Positions 13,660 through 20,711 of a DNA stretch of 20,711 nt are shown piece after piece. The DNA comes from JAUPVL01 sp964512085 (GTDB taxonomy: Bacteria; Patescibacteriota; Saccharimonadia; CAILAD01; BJGX01), in the NCBI GenBank assembly GCA_964512085.1, contig CAZEIU010000013.1:1-20711 (forward strand), given 5' to 3'. The position numbers and the translations under genes are program-made. The notes under the pieces are model-generated. The model ran no database searches and was not told the DNA's origin. It saw nothing but the letters and a program-made list of their open reading frames with translations. Every line of letters begins with the position of its first letter. The stretch's first letter is position 1.

Positions 13660-16502
13660 AGATATCTATCCAGCTTTACTTGGCTAGCTCCTTTAGATTC
13701 AAAGTCTGAGTTTCTGATGCCATCACTTACTTCTTTGAGCAACCTTAATGTTCTTGGCTTGCTTACTTTGTTTGATTTTGCAATAATATCGTGCTCTACG
13801 AAATGTAAACTAATTGATGAAACTGCTTCTCCATTTGATTCTTCCCAAGCCATGGCATATATTTGCATTTGAATACTTTCTTTTAGCTTATTCTTGGCTT
13901 TATTCGAATCTTTTACGTCACTTGTCTTAAAATCCCTTATTTCACAGCCTGTTTTATCTATAAAAACGGCGTCATACCTTCCACTGATCTCTAGTTTTAA
14001 GTCTTTAAGTCTTAAAACAAAAGGTTTTTCAATATACTGTGGTATTTTTGACAACTTATTTTGTTTTTGATAGAATTTTTTTAAAGTATTTCTACCTTTT
14101 TTATATCTTTCTTTCTCATGTTCTAAGGATACAAATCCTTCACTGCTCCAGCTCTTGTCATAAACTTCATATAGCTTATCTAAATTTGGTATTTTACCTA
14201 CCAGTCGAGATCTATAGTACATTTCTATAGCAGCATGGATAGCCGTACCATATACAAGTGAATGGAATGGCCCCTGAGGCAAGCTTAATACATCGAAATA
14301 CCAAAACTCCTTAGGTGATCTTAGATAGGCTGCAATCTGATTAGTACTCAAATGAAGCCAGCCGTCACTTTTAAAGTATTTTGCTATGGGGCTTTTTTGG
14401 GTTGGGGGTAGTTTTTCGAATGCAGTAATAAAATCGATACGATTGCTTTTATTTTGAACTTTCTTAGTTACTAAATTTTCACCAAAAGCCTCGGTAACAA
14501 AGCGTGAGGGTTTTTTAAGTCTTTTGCCACCATGGTCTCTGGCAAAACTTAGATACAACCTCTTTTTAGCTCGTGTCATTGCTACATAAAACAATCTTCT
14601 TTCTTCAAGTATGTGCCAATTTAACTCTAGCTGATCTTCATTAAAAAGACCTTCTGGTATGCCAATTTTGTCTCGTCTGTTTGTAGAGGGAAAAGTTTGT
14701 TCTGTTAAGTCAACTATATATACCGTATCAAATTCTAACCCTTTAGATCTATGGACAGTTAGTATTGAAACAGCATTAGTGTCTAACGGCGATGGCTGAA
14801 TCAAGACTTCGGCATCAGAACTCAAAACATTGCTTATATACCGCCATAAAGAATTTATATCAGGGTTTTGACTATTAATTTTTTCAAAGTCTTGTATTAG
14901 TGAAAAAAACTGTGAGATATTTTGAATTCTCATAGCTGATTTTGAATCTGTCTCTGCTTCCACGATCAACCTATTGAGATATCCACTCTCCACTAGGTAC
15001 TTATATAGTAACTGGCCCGCGGACATTTGATTGGCAAACTGTCTAAATTGTGAGACATCAGTAAGAATAGCGCTTACCTTTGTATTTTCCTTAATATTGT
15101 CTTTCAGATACTGTTCTAAAGGCACATGCGACCTTGCCGCTCTTGAACTGTGTTCGACAATCTCATCTAATGAGATATTATACATATCAGACACCAATAA
15201 TCCATACATGGCTTGAGACGCAGTTGGATCATTTATAACCTGAATAATGTTTAATAGAGTTTTTATCTCTGGTTGTTCAAATAAATCTAGGCTTTCAGCT
15301 ATTACAAAATCTATACCTTCTTCTTCAAGTGCCCTGCCAATCAATTGAGCCTGATTATTTTTTCTCAATAAAATTGCTATCTCTGAAAGTTCCACAACTT
15401 TGCTCTTATTAAGGTCGGCTATGCTCTTTGCCACCTGTCTAGCCTCTTCAATGCTGGTAGAATATTCATTTAGCGCTAACTCACCTTTAATTTTAGTTGA
15501 ACTAATCAGTTTTTTGTTTATTTTTGCTTCTATTTCGAGGCGATAAGGATTATTGTTCTGTATAAACTGATATGATTTATCTAATATTAACTGAGTAGAG
15601 CGATAGTTCTTCTTTAATACTATTTTTTTTACGTCTTTATACTCTTCTTCGAAACTTAATATGTTTTTTATATTTGCTCCTCTAAATCTATATATCGACT
15701 GATCATCATCACCTACAACCATTATATTTTGTTGTTTATTAGTCAACAACTTTACTAAATAAGCCTGGGAATAATTAGTATCTTGAAACTCATCTATTAA
15801 TATATACTGATACTTTTTTTGATACTTGTTTAAGATGCTGCTGTTTTTCCCTAAGAGCTCAATTACTTTTACGATCTGGTCACCATAATCGATTAAACCT
15901 TTCTGTAAGCAAATCTCGTTGTATGATTTATATATTTTATTAAGTTCATTTACTCTTATGTACTCCTGGGAATCTAGTTTTTTTAAGCTCTTTGAGCGAT
16001 TTTTAAAGAATTTATCGAACTTACTCGGCGATATGTTCTCGTCTTTAAGCTTAGAAATAAACTGTAGTAACGACTCGGCAAAACTATAGGGATTAGATAA
16101 AGATTTGTGATATTTGAGCCTAAGCTTTTCTATAACTTCTTGCATTTGAAGTATTTGCTGAAATTTGGACATTACTACAAAATCAGATGGTAAACCGATA
16201 TCGTGAGAGTTCTCACGCAATATTTTATCACCTAATGAATGAAAGGTAGATATGTCACAATCTAAGGCTCCGTAAGAGATAATAGAATCTACTCTATCTT
16301 GCATTTCAGTAGCTGCTTTATCAGTAAAAGTTAAAGCTAAAATATTTTCTGGGCGAACGCCACGCTTAGTAATTAAATATGCTATACGTGCGCTTATAAC
16401 GGCTGTTTTACCAGTCCCCGCGCCCGCTACCACCAAAACTGGACCCGTATCGTGCAATACTGCTTTGCGTTGCTCTCTATTGAGCGATTCTATATCCACC
16501 AT
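13656..16502 (-). CDS. UvrD/PcrA-type helicase fused to a RecB-type nuclease
   Basis: A superfamily 1A DNA helicase with a C-terminal PD-(D/E)XK nuclease, AddA/AdnB-like. Numbering here is from an upstream ATG at 16517, 5 codons before the start I prefer. Walker A is AGAGTGKT (31-38), motif II IDEFQDT (241-247), motif III GDDDQSIYRFRGA (269-281), motif V VHRSKGLEFD (588-597) and motif VI YVAMTRAKKRL (644-654). The nuclease has GTAIHAA (757-763), GRYDAVF with D849, RDFKTS with D862 and K864, and QMQIYA (883-888), so it looks active. The [4Fe-4S] cysteines common in AddB/AdnB nucleases are absent: the first site reads LRSPKEF and the C-terminus has none. I choose MVDIESLNREQ because TATAAT ends 6 bases before it, and the longer ORF would put that box inside coding sequence. 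Likely role: DNA end resection and repair, coupled to the SprT-like protease. Confidence 0.93.
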   Translation of the reverse strand: MVDIESLNREQRKAVLHDTGPVLVVAGAGTGKTAVISARIAYLITKRGVRPENILALTFTDKAATEMQDRVDSIISYGALDCDISTFHSLGDKILRENSHDIGLPSDFVVMSKFQQILQMQEVIEKLRLKYHKSLSNPYSFAESLLQFISKLKDENISPSKFDKFFKNRSKSLKKLDSQEYIRVNELNKIYKSYNEICLQKGLIDYGDQIVKVIELLGKNSSILNKYQKKYQYILIDEFQDTNYSQAYLVKLLTNKQQNIMVVGDDDQSIYRFRGANIKNILSFEEEYKDVKKIVLKKNYRSTQLILDKSYQFIQNNNPYRLEIEAKINKKLISSTKIKGELALNEYSTSIEEARQVAKSIADLNKSKVVELSEIAILLRKNNQAQLIGRALEEEGIDFVIAESLDLFEQPEIKTLLNIIQVINDPTASQAMYGLLVSDMYNISLDEIVEHSSRAARSHVPLEQYLKDNIKENTKVSAILTDVSQFRQFANQMSAGQLLYKYLVESGYLNRLIVEAETDSKSAMRIQNISQFFSLIQDFEKINSQNPDINSLWRYISNVLSSDAEVLIQPSPLDTNAVSILTVHRSKGLEFDTVYIVDLTEQTFPSTNRRDKIGIPEGLFNEDQLELNWHILEERRLFYVAMTRAKKRLYLSFARDHGGKRLKKPSRFVTEAFGENLVTKKVQNKSNRIDFITAFEKLPPTQKSPIAKYFKSDGWLHLSTNQIAAYLRSPKEFWYFDVLSLPQGPFHSLVYGTAIHAAIEMYYRSRLVGKIPNLDKLYEVYDKSWSSEGFVSLEHEKERYKKGRNTLKKFYQKQNKLSKIPQYIEKPFVLRLKDLKLEISGRYDAVFIDKTGCEIRDFKTSDVKDSNKAKNKLKESIQMQIYAMAWEESNGEAVSSISLHFVEHDIIAKSNKVSKPRTLRLLKEVSDGIRNSDFESKGASQVKLDRYL

Positions 16503-16508
16503 AGTTTT

Positions 16509-16514
16509 ATTATA
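16509..16514 (-). promoter_or_regulatory. -10 box that decides the helicase start
   Basis: TATAAT on the minus strand, 6 bases before the ATG at 16502. It overlaps the codons of the longer reading (MYNKT), which argues that the longer start at 16517 is wrong. Confidence 0.55.
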
Positions 16515-16713
16515 CATATATTAACCAATACAAGAAGTTACTGGACTCCCTGTTGGCAATAGATAGCCAAAGTGATTGTTTATTTTTGTGCAGAAAAATT
16601 AAGTAGCTACGCAGCTAATACAAGTAATTGAGAATCTTATGAATATCATTATGTAGTTTTTAAAACAACATTATTTTCAATCATATAATTACTCAAATAT
16701 TTAATATATATAC

Positions 16714-16744
16714 TTTTTTTACAACACTATAATTAGTAAAAAAA
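16714..16744 (-). terminator. Possible weak terminator after argS
   Basis: TTTTTTTAC (16714-16722) and GTAAAAAAA (16736-16744) can form a 9-bp A/T stem 18 bases past the argS stop. It lacks GC pairs, so efficiency would be low. The rest of the 247-base gap to the helicase gene holds only a small TTGGC/GCCAA hairpin (16553-16570). Confidence 0.3.
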
Positions 16745-16761
16745 CACACAAATTAATATAC

Positions 16762-18462
16762 TCACATCTTTTCTATAAGGCTGAGACCCAATACTGAGAA
16801 GCAAAGTTTCATTATTTCTAGAGATGTATTATTGAGAATTAATCTAAGTTGGTTTATCTGATTATCTTCAATTATCTTATACTTGTGGTAAAACCTGTTG
16901 TATATATGCGCTAATTGATAGCAAAAATCGGCAATGTTGCTCGGTTCAAATTCACCTAAGGCTTGGTTGAATACCTGAGTAGCCATACTGATGTGCAACG
17001 CAAGCTCTATCTCGTCGCCTTCTAGCTCTCTTTGGTTTGTCTCCTGACCTATAGAATTATCGGTACACGTTTGTTGTATAGAGTTCATTCTTGCTATTGT
17101 ATAGGCCAAATAAGGCGCGCTGTTACCTTCTAGACTCAACATGGTATTCCAATCAAAGGTAATGTTGCTCAACCTATTTTGTCGCAAAATATTATACTTT
17201 AGGCAATTAACAGTTAGTTTGTTGCAAAGTTCAGACTTTTCTTCAGTTGTAAGTGAGGAATCATTATCCTCTATATTTTTCTGTACCCTCTTCCTGGTTT
17301 CTGTTATTAGGTCAGAAATCAAAATGATATTACCCTTACGAGTACTCATTGAGCCGTCTTTAAAACTCATACGTCCAAACCCTACGTGAATATTTTGGGC
17401 CTCAGTAAGGCTAAGTGCTTTTGCTACCTCAAATAGCTGTTTAATCTGAAAGCTTTGTGCTAAATCAACTACTACTACCATAATGTTTGGGTGCCAAGTC
17501 TCGTTCCAGTACTTTATGCGAGCAAGATCTCTTGTGAGATATAAACTGGTACCGTCTTTCTTTCTTACCAAAGCCGGGGGCTCCTCCGGATTATTAGATT
17601 CATAGACCAATGCACCTTGGCTTTCCTTAAATATTTTCTTTTCTACACCTAGCTGAATAATATCTCTTAACTTGTCCTCGTAAAAACTTTCTCCATGCAT
17701 GTAGTCAAACTGGATGTTTAGGGCGTTGTATATCTGTTGCATATCTGCCTTACTCCAATCTTGAATCTTCTTGAGGAGCTCTCTATTTTCAGGATCACCC
17801 TCTTCTAGTTTTTTATATTCTAATCTACCTGCATCATCAAGTTTTTCGTCGCTATCAGCTTGAATATGAAACTTTACGTATAGTTTTTGTAGTTCTGGTA
17901 CGGGGTTTTTTTCAATTTCTTCTATATTGCCCCAGGTTTTGACTGCATGAATAAGCTTACCAAATTGCGTGCCCAAATCACCAATAAAATTATCGGCAAT
18001 CACTTCATAGCCCATCTGTCTATGTAGTAATTTTATAGAGTCACCAATGACTGTAGATAAAAGATGGTGCACGCCCATAGGTTTGCCGATATTTGGATGC
18101 GAGTAATCTATAACCATCTTCTTGCCCCTACCTGGTTTGCCTATATAGGCACTCGTATCCTTACCTACTTCGTCTATAAATTTTTGTAGAACGGTGTTTT
18201 CTAAAGTAATGTTAACAAACCCAGGTTCAACCACATTAACAGATTTAAATTCATCTACTTTAGCAAGTTTTGTGGTAATTTTATTAGCTATATCTAAGGG
18301 TTTTTGCTTTAGTATTTTGGCATTTGCTAAGGCAAAATTAGTACTAAAATGCCCAAATTTAATATCACAATATTCTACATTTACAGTTAATTCAGCTTCA
18401 CGGTAAAGATTGTGTACACTATCAGAAATAATGCTATTGATATACTGTTTTAGACTAGTCAT
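16762..18462 (-). CDS. argS: Arginyl-tRNA synthetase
   Basis: Class I aminoacyl-tRNA synthetase charging tRNA-Arg, 566 aa. The N-terminal tRNA-recognition (Arg_N) region spans about 1-105, including GFVNITLENTVL. The catalytic core opens at YSHPNIGKPMGVHHLLSTVIG (about 120). At the HIGH-motif position other ArgRS usually have xxGH (HVGH, SMGH and so on), but here it reads GVHH, so the conserved Gly is His. The second signature SMSTRKGN is intact, replacing KMSKS as usual in ArgRS. The DALR anticodon-binding domain fills the C-terminus and ends LGLSLIEKM. TATAAT ends 7 bases before the ATG, predicting a leaderless mRNA. The gene is divergent from smpB, with a 68-base shared promoter region. 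Confidence 0.96.
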   Translation of the reverse strand: MTSLKQYINSIISDSVHNLYREAELTVNVEYCDIKFGHFSTNFALANAKILKQKPLDIANKITTKLAKVDEFKSVNVVEPGFVNITLENTVLQKFIDEVGKDTSAYIGKPGRGKKMVIDYSHPNIGKPMGVHHLLSTVIGDSIKLLHRQMGYEVIADNFIGDLGTQFGKLIHAVKTWGNIEEIEKNPVPELQKLYVKFHIQADSDEKLDDAGRLEYKKLEEGDPENRELLKKIQDWSKADMQQIYNALNIQFDYMHGESFYEDKLRDIIQLGVEKKIFKESQGALVYESNNPEEPPALVRKKDGTSLYLTRDLARIKYWNETWHPNIMVVVVDLAQSFQIKQLFEVAKALSLTEAQNIHVGFGRMSFKDGSMSTRKGNIILISDLITETRKRVQKNIEDNDSSLTTEEKSELCNKLTVNCLKYNILRQNRLSNITFDWNTMLSLEGNSAPYLAYTIARMNSIQQTCTDNSIGQETNQRELEGDEIELALHISMATQVFNQALGEFEPSNIADFCYQLAHIYNRFYHKYKIIEDNQINQLRLILNNTSLEIMKLCFSVLGLSLIEKM

Positions 18463-18469
18463 GTTTTTT

Positions 18470-18475
18470 ATTATA
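18470..18475 (-). promoter_or_regulatory. -10 box of argS
   Basis: TATAAT on the minus strand, 7 bases before the ATG at 18462. No -35 hexamer in the short divergent gap shared with smpB. Confidence 0.55.
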
Positions 18476-18517
18476 CCTGTAAATTATTTTTTTTACATGT
18501 GATCTAAAGAATTGGTT

Positions 18518-18523
18518 TATAAT
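18518..18523 (+). promoter_or_regulatory. -10 box of smpB
   Basis: TATAAT, 7 bases before the ATG at 18531. A TTTACA is present, but at 20-base spacing, so it is doubtful as a -35. Confidence 0.55.
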
Positions 18524-18530
18524 AATATCT

Positions 18531-18974
18531 ATGAGTGTTATTGCAAACAACAAAAGAGCCAAATTTGATTATAATATTACCGATATATTAGAAGCTGGAT
18601 TAGTCCTTACCGGACAAGAGGTAAAGAGCGCCAAATCTGGTGCAGTTAGCCTAAAAGGTAGCTACATTAGTTTTAAAAATAATGAACCGTACCTGATAGG
18701 GTGTCATATATCTCCCTATAAGCTGGCTTCAAACATCGCCAGCTATGACCCCCTTAATCCTAGAAAATTACTCTTAAAAAGTAATGAGATAAATAAGCTA
18801 AAAGACCTAGTTGAATCAGAAAATAAACAAATTATACCAATAAAAATGCGATCCACTAGAGGGCTTATAAAGCTCGACATTGGAGTAGCGTCAAGCAAAA
18901 AGAAATATGACAAACGCGAAACTATCAAAAAACGCGATGTTTTGCGCGATGTAGAGCGTGAGATTAAGCAATAA
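18531..18974 (+). CDS. smpB: SsrA-binding protein SmpB
   Basis: A 147-aa tmRNA partner that delivers tmRNA to stalled ribosomes in trans-translation. The conserved core is clear: NKRAKFDYNITDILEAGLVL at the start, TGQEVKSAKSG at about 27-37, then LKGSYISF and LIGCHISPYK. The C-terminal tail is rich in Lys, Arg and Asp (KKYDKRETIKKRDVLRD), matching the helix that enters the empty mRNA channel. TATAAT lies 7 bases before the ATG, so the mRNA is predicted leaderless. The gene is divergent from argS and on the same strand as the aldolase. I did not find a convincing tmRNA gene beside it. After the stop there is only a weak CATCTA/TAGATG hairpin (19045-19067). Confidence 0.96.
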   Translation: MSVIANNKRAKFDYNITDILEAGLVLTGQEVKSAKSGAVSLKGSYISFKNNEPYLIGCHISPYKLASNIASYDPLNPRKLLLKSNEINKLKDLVESENKQIIPIKMRSTRGLIKLDIGVASSKKKYDKRETIKKRDVLRDVEREIKQ

Positions 18975-19139
18975 TTGAGCAACTTTTTAATTCAGAGTAT
19001 TTTTCATAGTAAGTTTATATTTGCTTTTTAATCTGTAAAATAGACATCTAGCCACATATATTAGATGCTTTAGCATTACTTTTATGTAGTTATTATAATT
19101 AATCAATTCTATAGGCATGCAAAACTCTTATGATTGTAT

Positions 19140-19145
19140 TATAAT
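19140..19145 (+). promoter_or_regulatory. -10 box that decides the aldolase start
   Basis: TATAAT, 7 bases before the ATG at 19153. It lies inside the longer open frame that begins at 19117, so it favours the later start. Another TATAAT at 19094-19099 could serve a longer transcript. Confidence 0.55.
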
Positions 19146-19152
19146 TACAGCA

Positions 19153-20163
19153 ATGGCTTTAAAACTTACCCCCAATCAGATTATTTCTACTCTTTTTACT
19201 AGCAATAAAGGTATTTTAGCTGCAGATGAGAGTATTAAATCGGCCAATAAGCGTTTTTCTGAGCTTGGTATTGCGCAGAGCAAAGATAAACGCAAGGAAT
19301 GGCGCGAGCTATTGCTTCAAACGCCTAACTTCGCACAATATATTAGTGGTGTAATCTTATACGATGAGACTATTAGGCAAAAGGTATCCGATGGTAAAAA
19401 ATTTACCGACCTACTGATAGAATTAGGGGTGCTTATAGGTATAAAGGTAGACGAAGGTCTTGTGCCCCTGCCCTTTTTTGAACCCGAAACCATTACTGAG
19501 GGTCTCGACGGTTTAGCTGCAAGACTCGAGGAGTATAAGTCTATGGGAGCAAGCTTTACGAAATGGCGTAGTGCATTCAGTATCGATAGCGAAAAGCACC
19601 TACCAACTTCTGTAGCAGTACATGCCAATCTTAACAGCATGGCTAGATATGCTGCTATTACTCAACAGCTTGGTATGGTGCCAATTGTTGAGCCAGAAGT
19701 ACTGTACGACGGCACACACAGCCTCAAAGAGTCTGTAGCTACCACTGAAAATGTACTTAGGATTCTTTTTGATCTGCTAATAGCCTACAAGGTAGACCTT
19801 AATAGTGTAATTCTTAAAACCAGTATGGTTTTGGCTGGAAGTAAATACAACTCCCCAACTCCTACAGATGAGGTAGCTACTTCTACTCTTAGAGTACTTA
19901 GCCAAAGAGTACCCGATGAGGTTGGTGGTATTGTGTTTTTATCTGGCGGTCAATCCCCTGTGCAAGCTACCAAAAACTTTAATTCTATCTGTAAAATAGC
20001 CAAAAACCCACCTTGGCCAATCACTTTTTCTTTCTCAAGAGCAGTACAACAAGAGGCCATGAAGACCTGGGCAGGCAGCCCTCAAAACGCAAAAAAAGCT
20101 CAAGAGATATTTACAGAACGACTCAAACAAAACGTGTTAGCGCGCAGCGGCCATTTTGAATAA
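19153..20163 (+). CDS. fba: Class I fructose-bisphosphate aldolase
   Basis: A Schiff-base aldolase that splits fructose-1,6-bisphosphate into two triose phosphates in glycolysis. It is the eukaryote-like class I type, about 336 aa from MALKLTPNQ. Signatures in order (336-aa numbering): GILAADESIKSANKRF near the N-terminus, FTKWR with Lys137, IVEPEVLYDG around 178-187, VILKTSMVLAGSKY with the Schiff-base Lys222, and FLSGGQSP around 262-269. The last residues are GHFE rather than the Tyr-ending tail of animal enzymes. The open frame extends 12 codons upstream (MQNSYDCIIITA), but that segment is unlike the family, and a TATAAT box sits inside it 7 bases before the chosen ATG. A TTGACA promoter and terminators follow the gene. 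Confidence 0.95.
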   Translation: MALKLTPNQIISTLFTSNKGILAADESIKSANKRFSELGIAQSKDKRKEWRELLLQTPNFAQYISGVILYDETIRQKVSDGKKFTDLLIELGVLIGIKVDEGLVPLPFFEPETITEGLDGLAARLEEYKSMGASFTKWRSAFSIDSEKHLPTSVAVHANLNSMARYAAITQQLGMVPIVEPEVLYDGTHSLKESVATTENVLRILFDLLIAYKVDLNSVILKTSMVLAGSKYNSPTPTDEVATSTLRVLSQRVPDEVGGIVFLSGGQSPVQATKNFNSICKIAKNPPWPITFSFSRAVQQEAMKTWAGSPQNAKKAQEIFTERLKQNVLARSGHFE

Positions 20164-20186
20164 CAAAAAACTTTTAAAAAAAGTTG

Positions 20187-20216
20187 TTGACAACGTGCAT
20201 TCATAAGCGCTATTAT
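20187..20216 (+). promoter_or_regulatory. Sigma70-type promoter of the small RNA candidate
   Basis: TTGACA (20187-20192), an 18-base spacer, then TATTAT (20211-20216). Transcription should start near 20223. No annotated protein gene lies downstream on this strand before a terminator. Confidence 0.6.
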
Positions 20217-20222
20217 AGATGT

Positions 20223-20312
20223 AGTGCTGCACACTAAAATTACTCAAAACAAAAACAAAGCTCTTTTCAACAGATTGGCGAAGCCCCTAAGGCGACGCCA
20301 GTTTGTTTTTTA
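20223..20312 (+). ncRNA. Small RNA candidate (about 90 nt), or leaderless micro-ORF
   Basis: A full promoter leads into about 90 bases that end in an intrinsic terminator. The first half is unstructured and A-rich (with AAAACAAAAACAAAG at 20246-20260), followed by GCTCTTTTCAACA, which loosely resembles an antitermination boxA. The terminator arms, 20269-20280 and 20296-20307, give 12 pairs including two G-U pairs that exist only on the plus strand, then six T. An alternative reading is a 29-codon ORF from GTG at 20224 (7 bases after the -10) to TAA at 20311, coding a very basic peptide ending PLRRRQFVF. Its tail would lie inside the terminator stem, which makes coding less likely. Confidence 0.45.
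20269..20311 (+). terminator. Intrinsic terminator of the small RNA
   Basis: Twelve-pair stem (20269-20280 with 20296-20307, two G-U pairs) followed by six T ending at 20311. Confidence 0.65.
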
Positions 20313-20331
20313 AAATCAAATACAGAATAGC

Positions 20332-20363
20332 AAAAAACTCTCAAATCGATTTGAGAGTTTTTT
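20332..20363. terminator. Perfect palindromic bidirectional terminator
   Basis: A run of six A, the palindrome CTCTCAAATCGATTTGAGAG, then six T. It works on either strand. On plus it backs up the small RNA terminator and also ends aldolase read-through. Confidence 0.7.
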
Positions 20364-20414
20364 AATTATGTATACAATTATTTAAAATGGCGCGGTATAT
20401 GTATTTATCAAAAT

Positions 20415-20445
20415 AAAAGCAGAGCTTTTAATAAGCTCTGCTTTT
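20415..20445. terminator. Bidirectional terminator for the RRM gene
   Basis: AAAAGCAGAGCTT (20415-20427) and AAGCTCTGCTTTT (20433-20445) form a perfect 13-bp stem, with TTTTATTTT following on the minus strand. It lies 25 bases after the stop of the RRM gene. Confidence 0.75.
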
Positions 20446-20470
20446 ATACGATTTAACTTAAATATTAAGT

Positions 20471-20711
20471 TTAGTCTCGTGGCTGTTGAGGCTTAGCCTC
20501 GCTAACAGTAATAGCTCGGCCTTCGATTTCTTTGCCGTTCATAGCTTCGATAACAGCATTTAGATCTGCATCTTCAGCTAATTCAACAAAACCAAAGCCT
20601 TTACTTCTACCGTTCATACGGTCGGTGATGACGTTTGCAGAAACAACTTCTGCGCCCTCACCAAATATTTCAGCAAGCTGCTCAGATGTAACGCTGTATG
20701 GCAGGTTGCCA
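20471..20711 (-). CDS. RRM-domain RNA-binding protein, N-terminus cut by window edge
   Basis: The last 79 full codons of a gene entering from the right edge on the minus strand, ending PQQPRD. It is a single RNA recognition motif. RNP-2 is represented by GNLPYSVT at the cut edge and RNP-1 by RSKGFGFVEL, with two aromatics placed to stack on RNA bases. The helix QLAEIFGEGAEVVSANVI and the end GRAITVSEAKPQQPRD fit the canonical fold. Such single-RRM proteins of about 80-100 residues occur in cyanobacteria and many other bacteria and often relate to cold or RNA structure. Only a few N-terminal residues should be missing. The stop is followed by a strong terminator at 20415-20445. Confidence 0.9.
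   Translation of the reverse strand, partial: GNLPYSVTSEQLAEIFGEGAEVVSANVITDRMNGRSKGFGFVELAEDADLNAVIEAMNGKEIEGRAITVSEAKPQQPRD

Noticed and set aside
16503..16517. Longer helicase start MYNKT
   Set aside because: Its codons coincide with the TATAAT box; the next Met begins the typical SLNREQRKAV sequence at the right distance.
19045..19067. CATCTA/TAGATG hairpin after smpB as a terminator
   Set aside because: Only six A/T-rich pairs and no uninterrupted T run; too weak to list as a feature.
19117..19152. Longer aldolase start (12 extra codons)
   Set aside because: The extra residues do not resemble class I aldolases and contain the TATAAT box placed for a start at 19153.
1..20711. UGA recoding (SR1/Gracilibacteria code)
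   Set aside because: UGA serves as stop at several coupled ATGA junctions, and conserved Gly positions use ordinary Gly codons.

Overview
The window looks like the chromosome of a Patescibacteria (CPR) member, most likely a Candidatus Saccharibacteria (TM7) relative. This is inferred from gene content and protein style: AT-rich DNA, short intergenic gaps, small basic housekeeping proteins, a VirD4/TraG-like motor ATPase, a surface protein with a conserved-looking N-terminal anchor, an L,D-transpeptidase with VanW-type domains and a eukaryote-like class I aldolase. UGA is used as a stop (for example in ATGA overlaps), so the UGA=Gly code of Gracilibacteria/SR1 does not apply. No tRNA, rRNA, CRISPR array or insertion sequence was seen.

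Layout. 1-3675 (minus): a truncated surface/secreted protein, then an operon of a Q/N-rich 146-aa protein overlapping (ATGA) a VirD4-like ATPase. 3720-5201 (minus): L,D-transpeptidase. 5253-9454 (minus): a 128-aa membrane protein, pheS and pheT, tightly packed; pheT carries a complete-looking NlpC/P60 domain inside its B5 domain. 9455-10466: no protein gene. It holds an AT-rich stretch with two DnaA-box-like repeats and, from about 10379 down to 9842, a strongly structured RNA with its own promoter and terminator. 10467-13659 (minus): trpS, rmuC, a small membrane protein and a SprT-like metalloprotease. 13656-16502 (minus): a UvrD-type helicase with a C-terminal RecB-type nuclease, overlapping the SprT gene. 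16762-18462 (minus): argS. 18531-20163 (plus): smpB and class I fructose-bisphosphate aldolase. 20187-20470: a second small-RNA candidate and two terminators. 20471-20711 (minus): truncated RRM RNA-binding protein.

Transcription logic. Nearly every gene that starts a transcription unit has a TATAAT-like box with only 6-7 bases between it and the start codon, with no recognisable -35 hexamer and no room for a Shine-Dalgarno site. This predicts leaderless mRNAs. It also corrects two starts: the helicase at 16502 and the aldolase at 19153. By contrast, the two RNA candidates have full TTGACA-type -35 plus -10 promoters at 17-18 spacing.

The most unusual items are the peptidase-like domain inside phenylalanyl-tRNA synthetase beta, whose third catalytic position appears to be Met rather than a polar residue, and the roughly 0.5-kb structured RNA, which matches no class I could identify. 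In three of its helices the wobble pairs form only in the minus-strand transcript.
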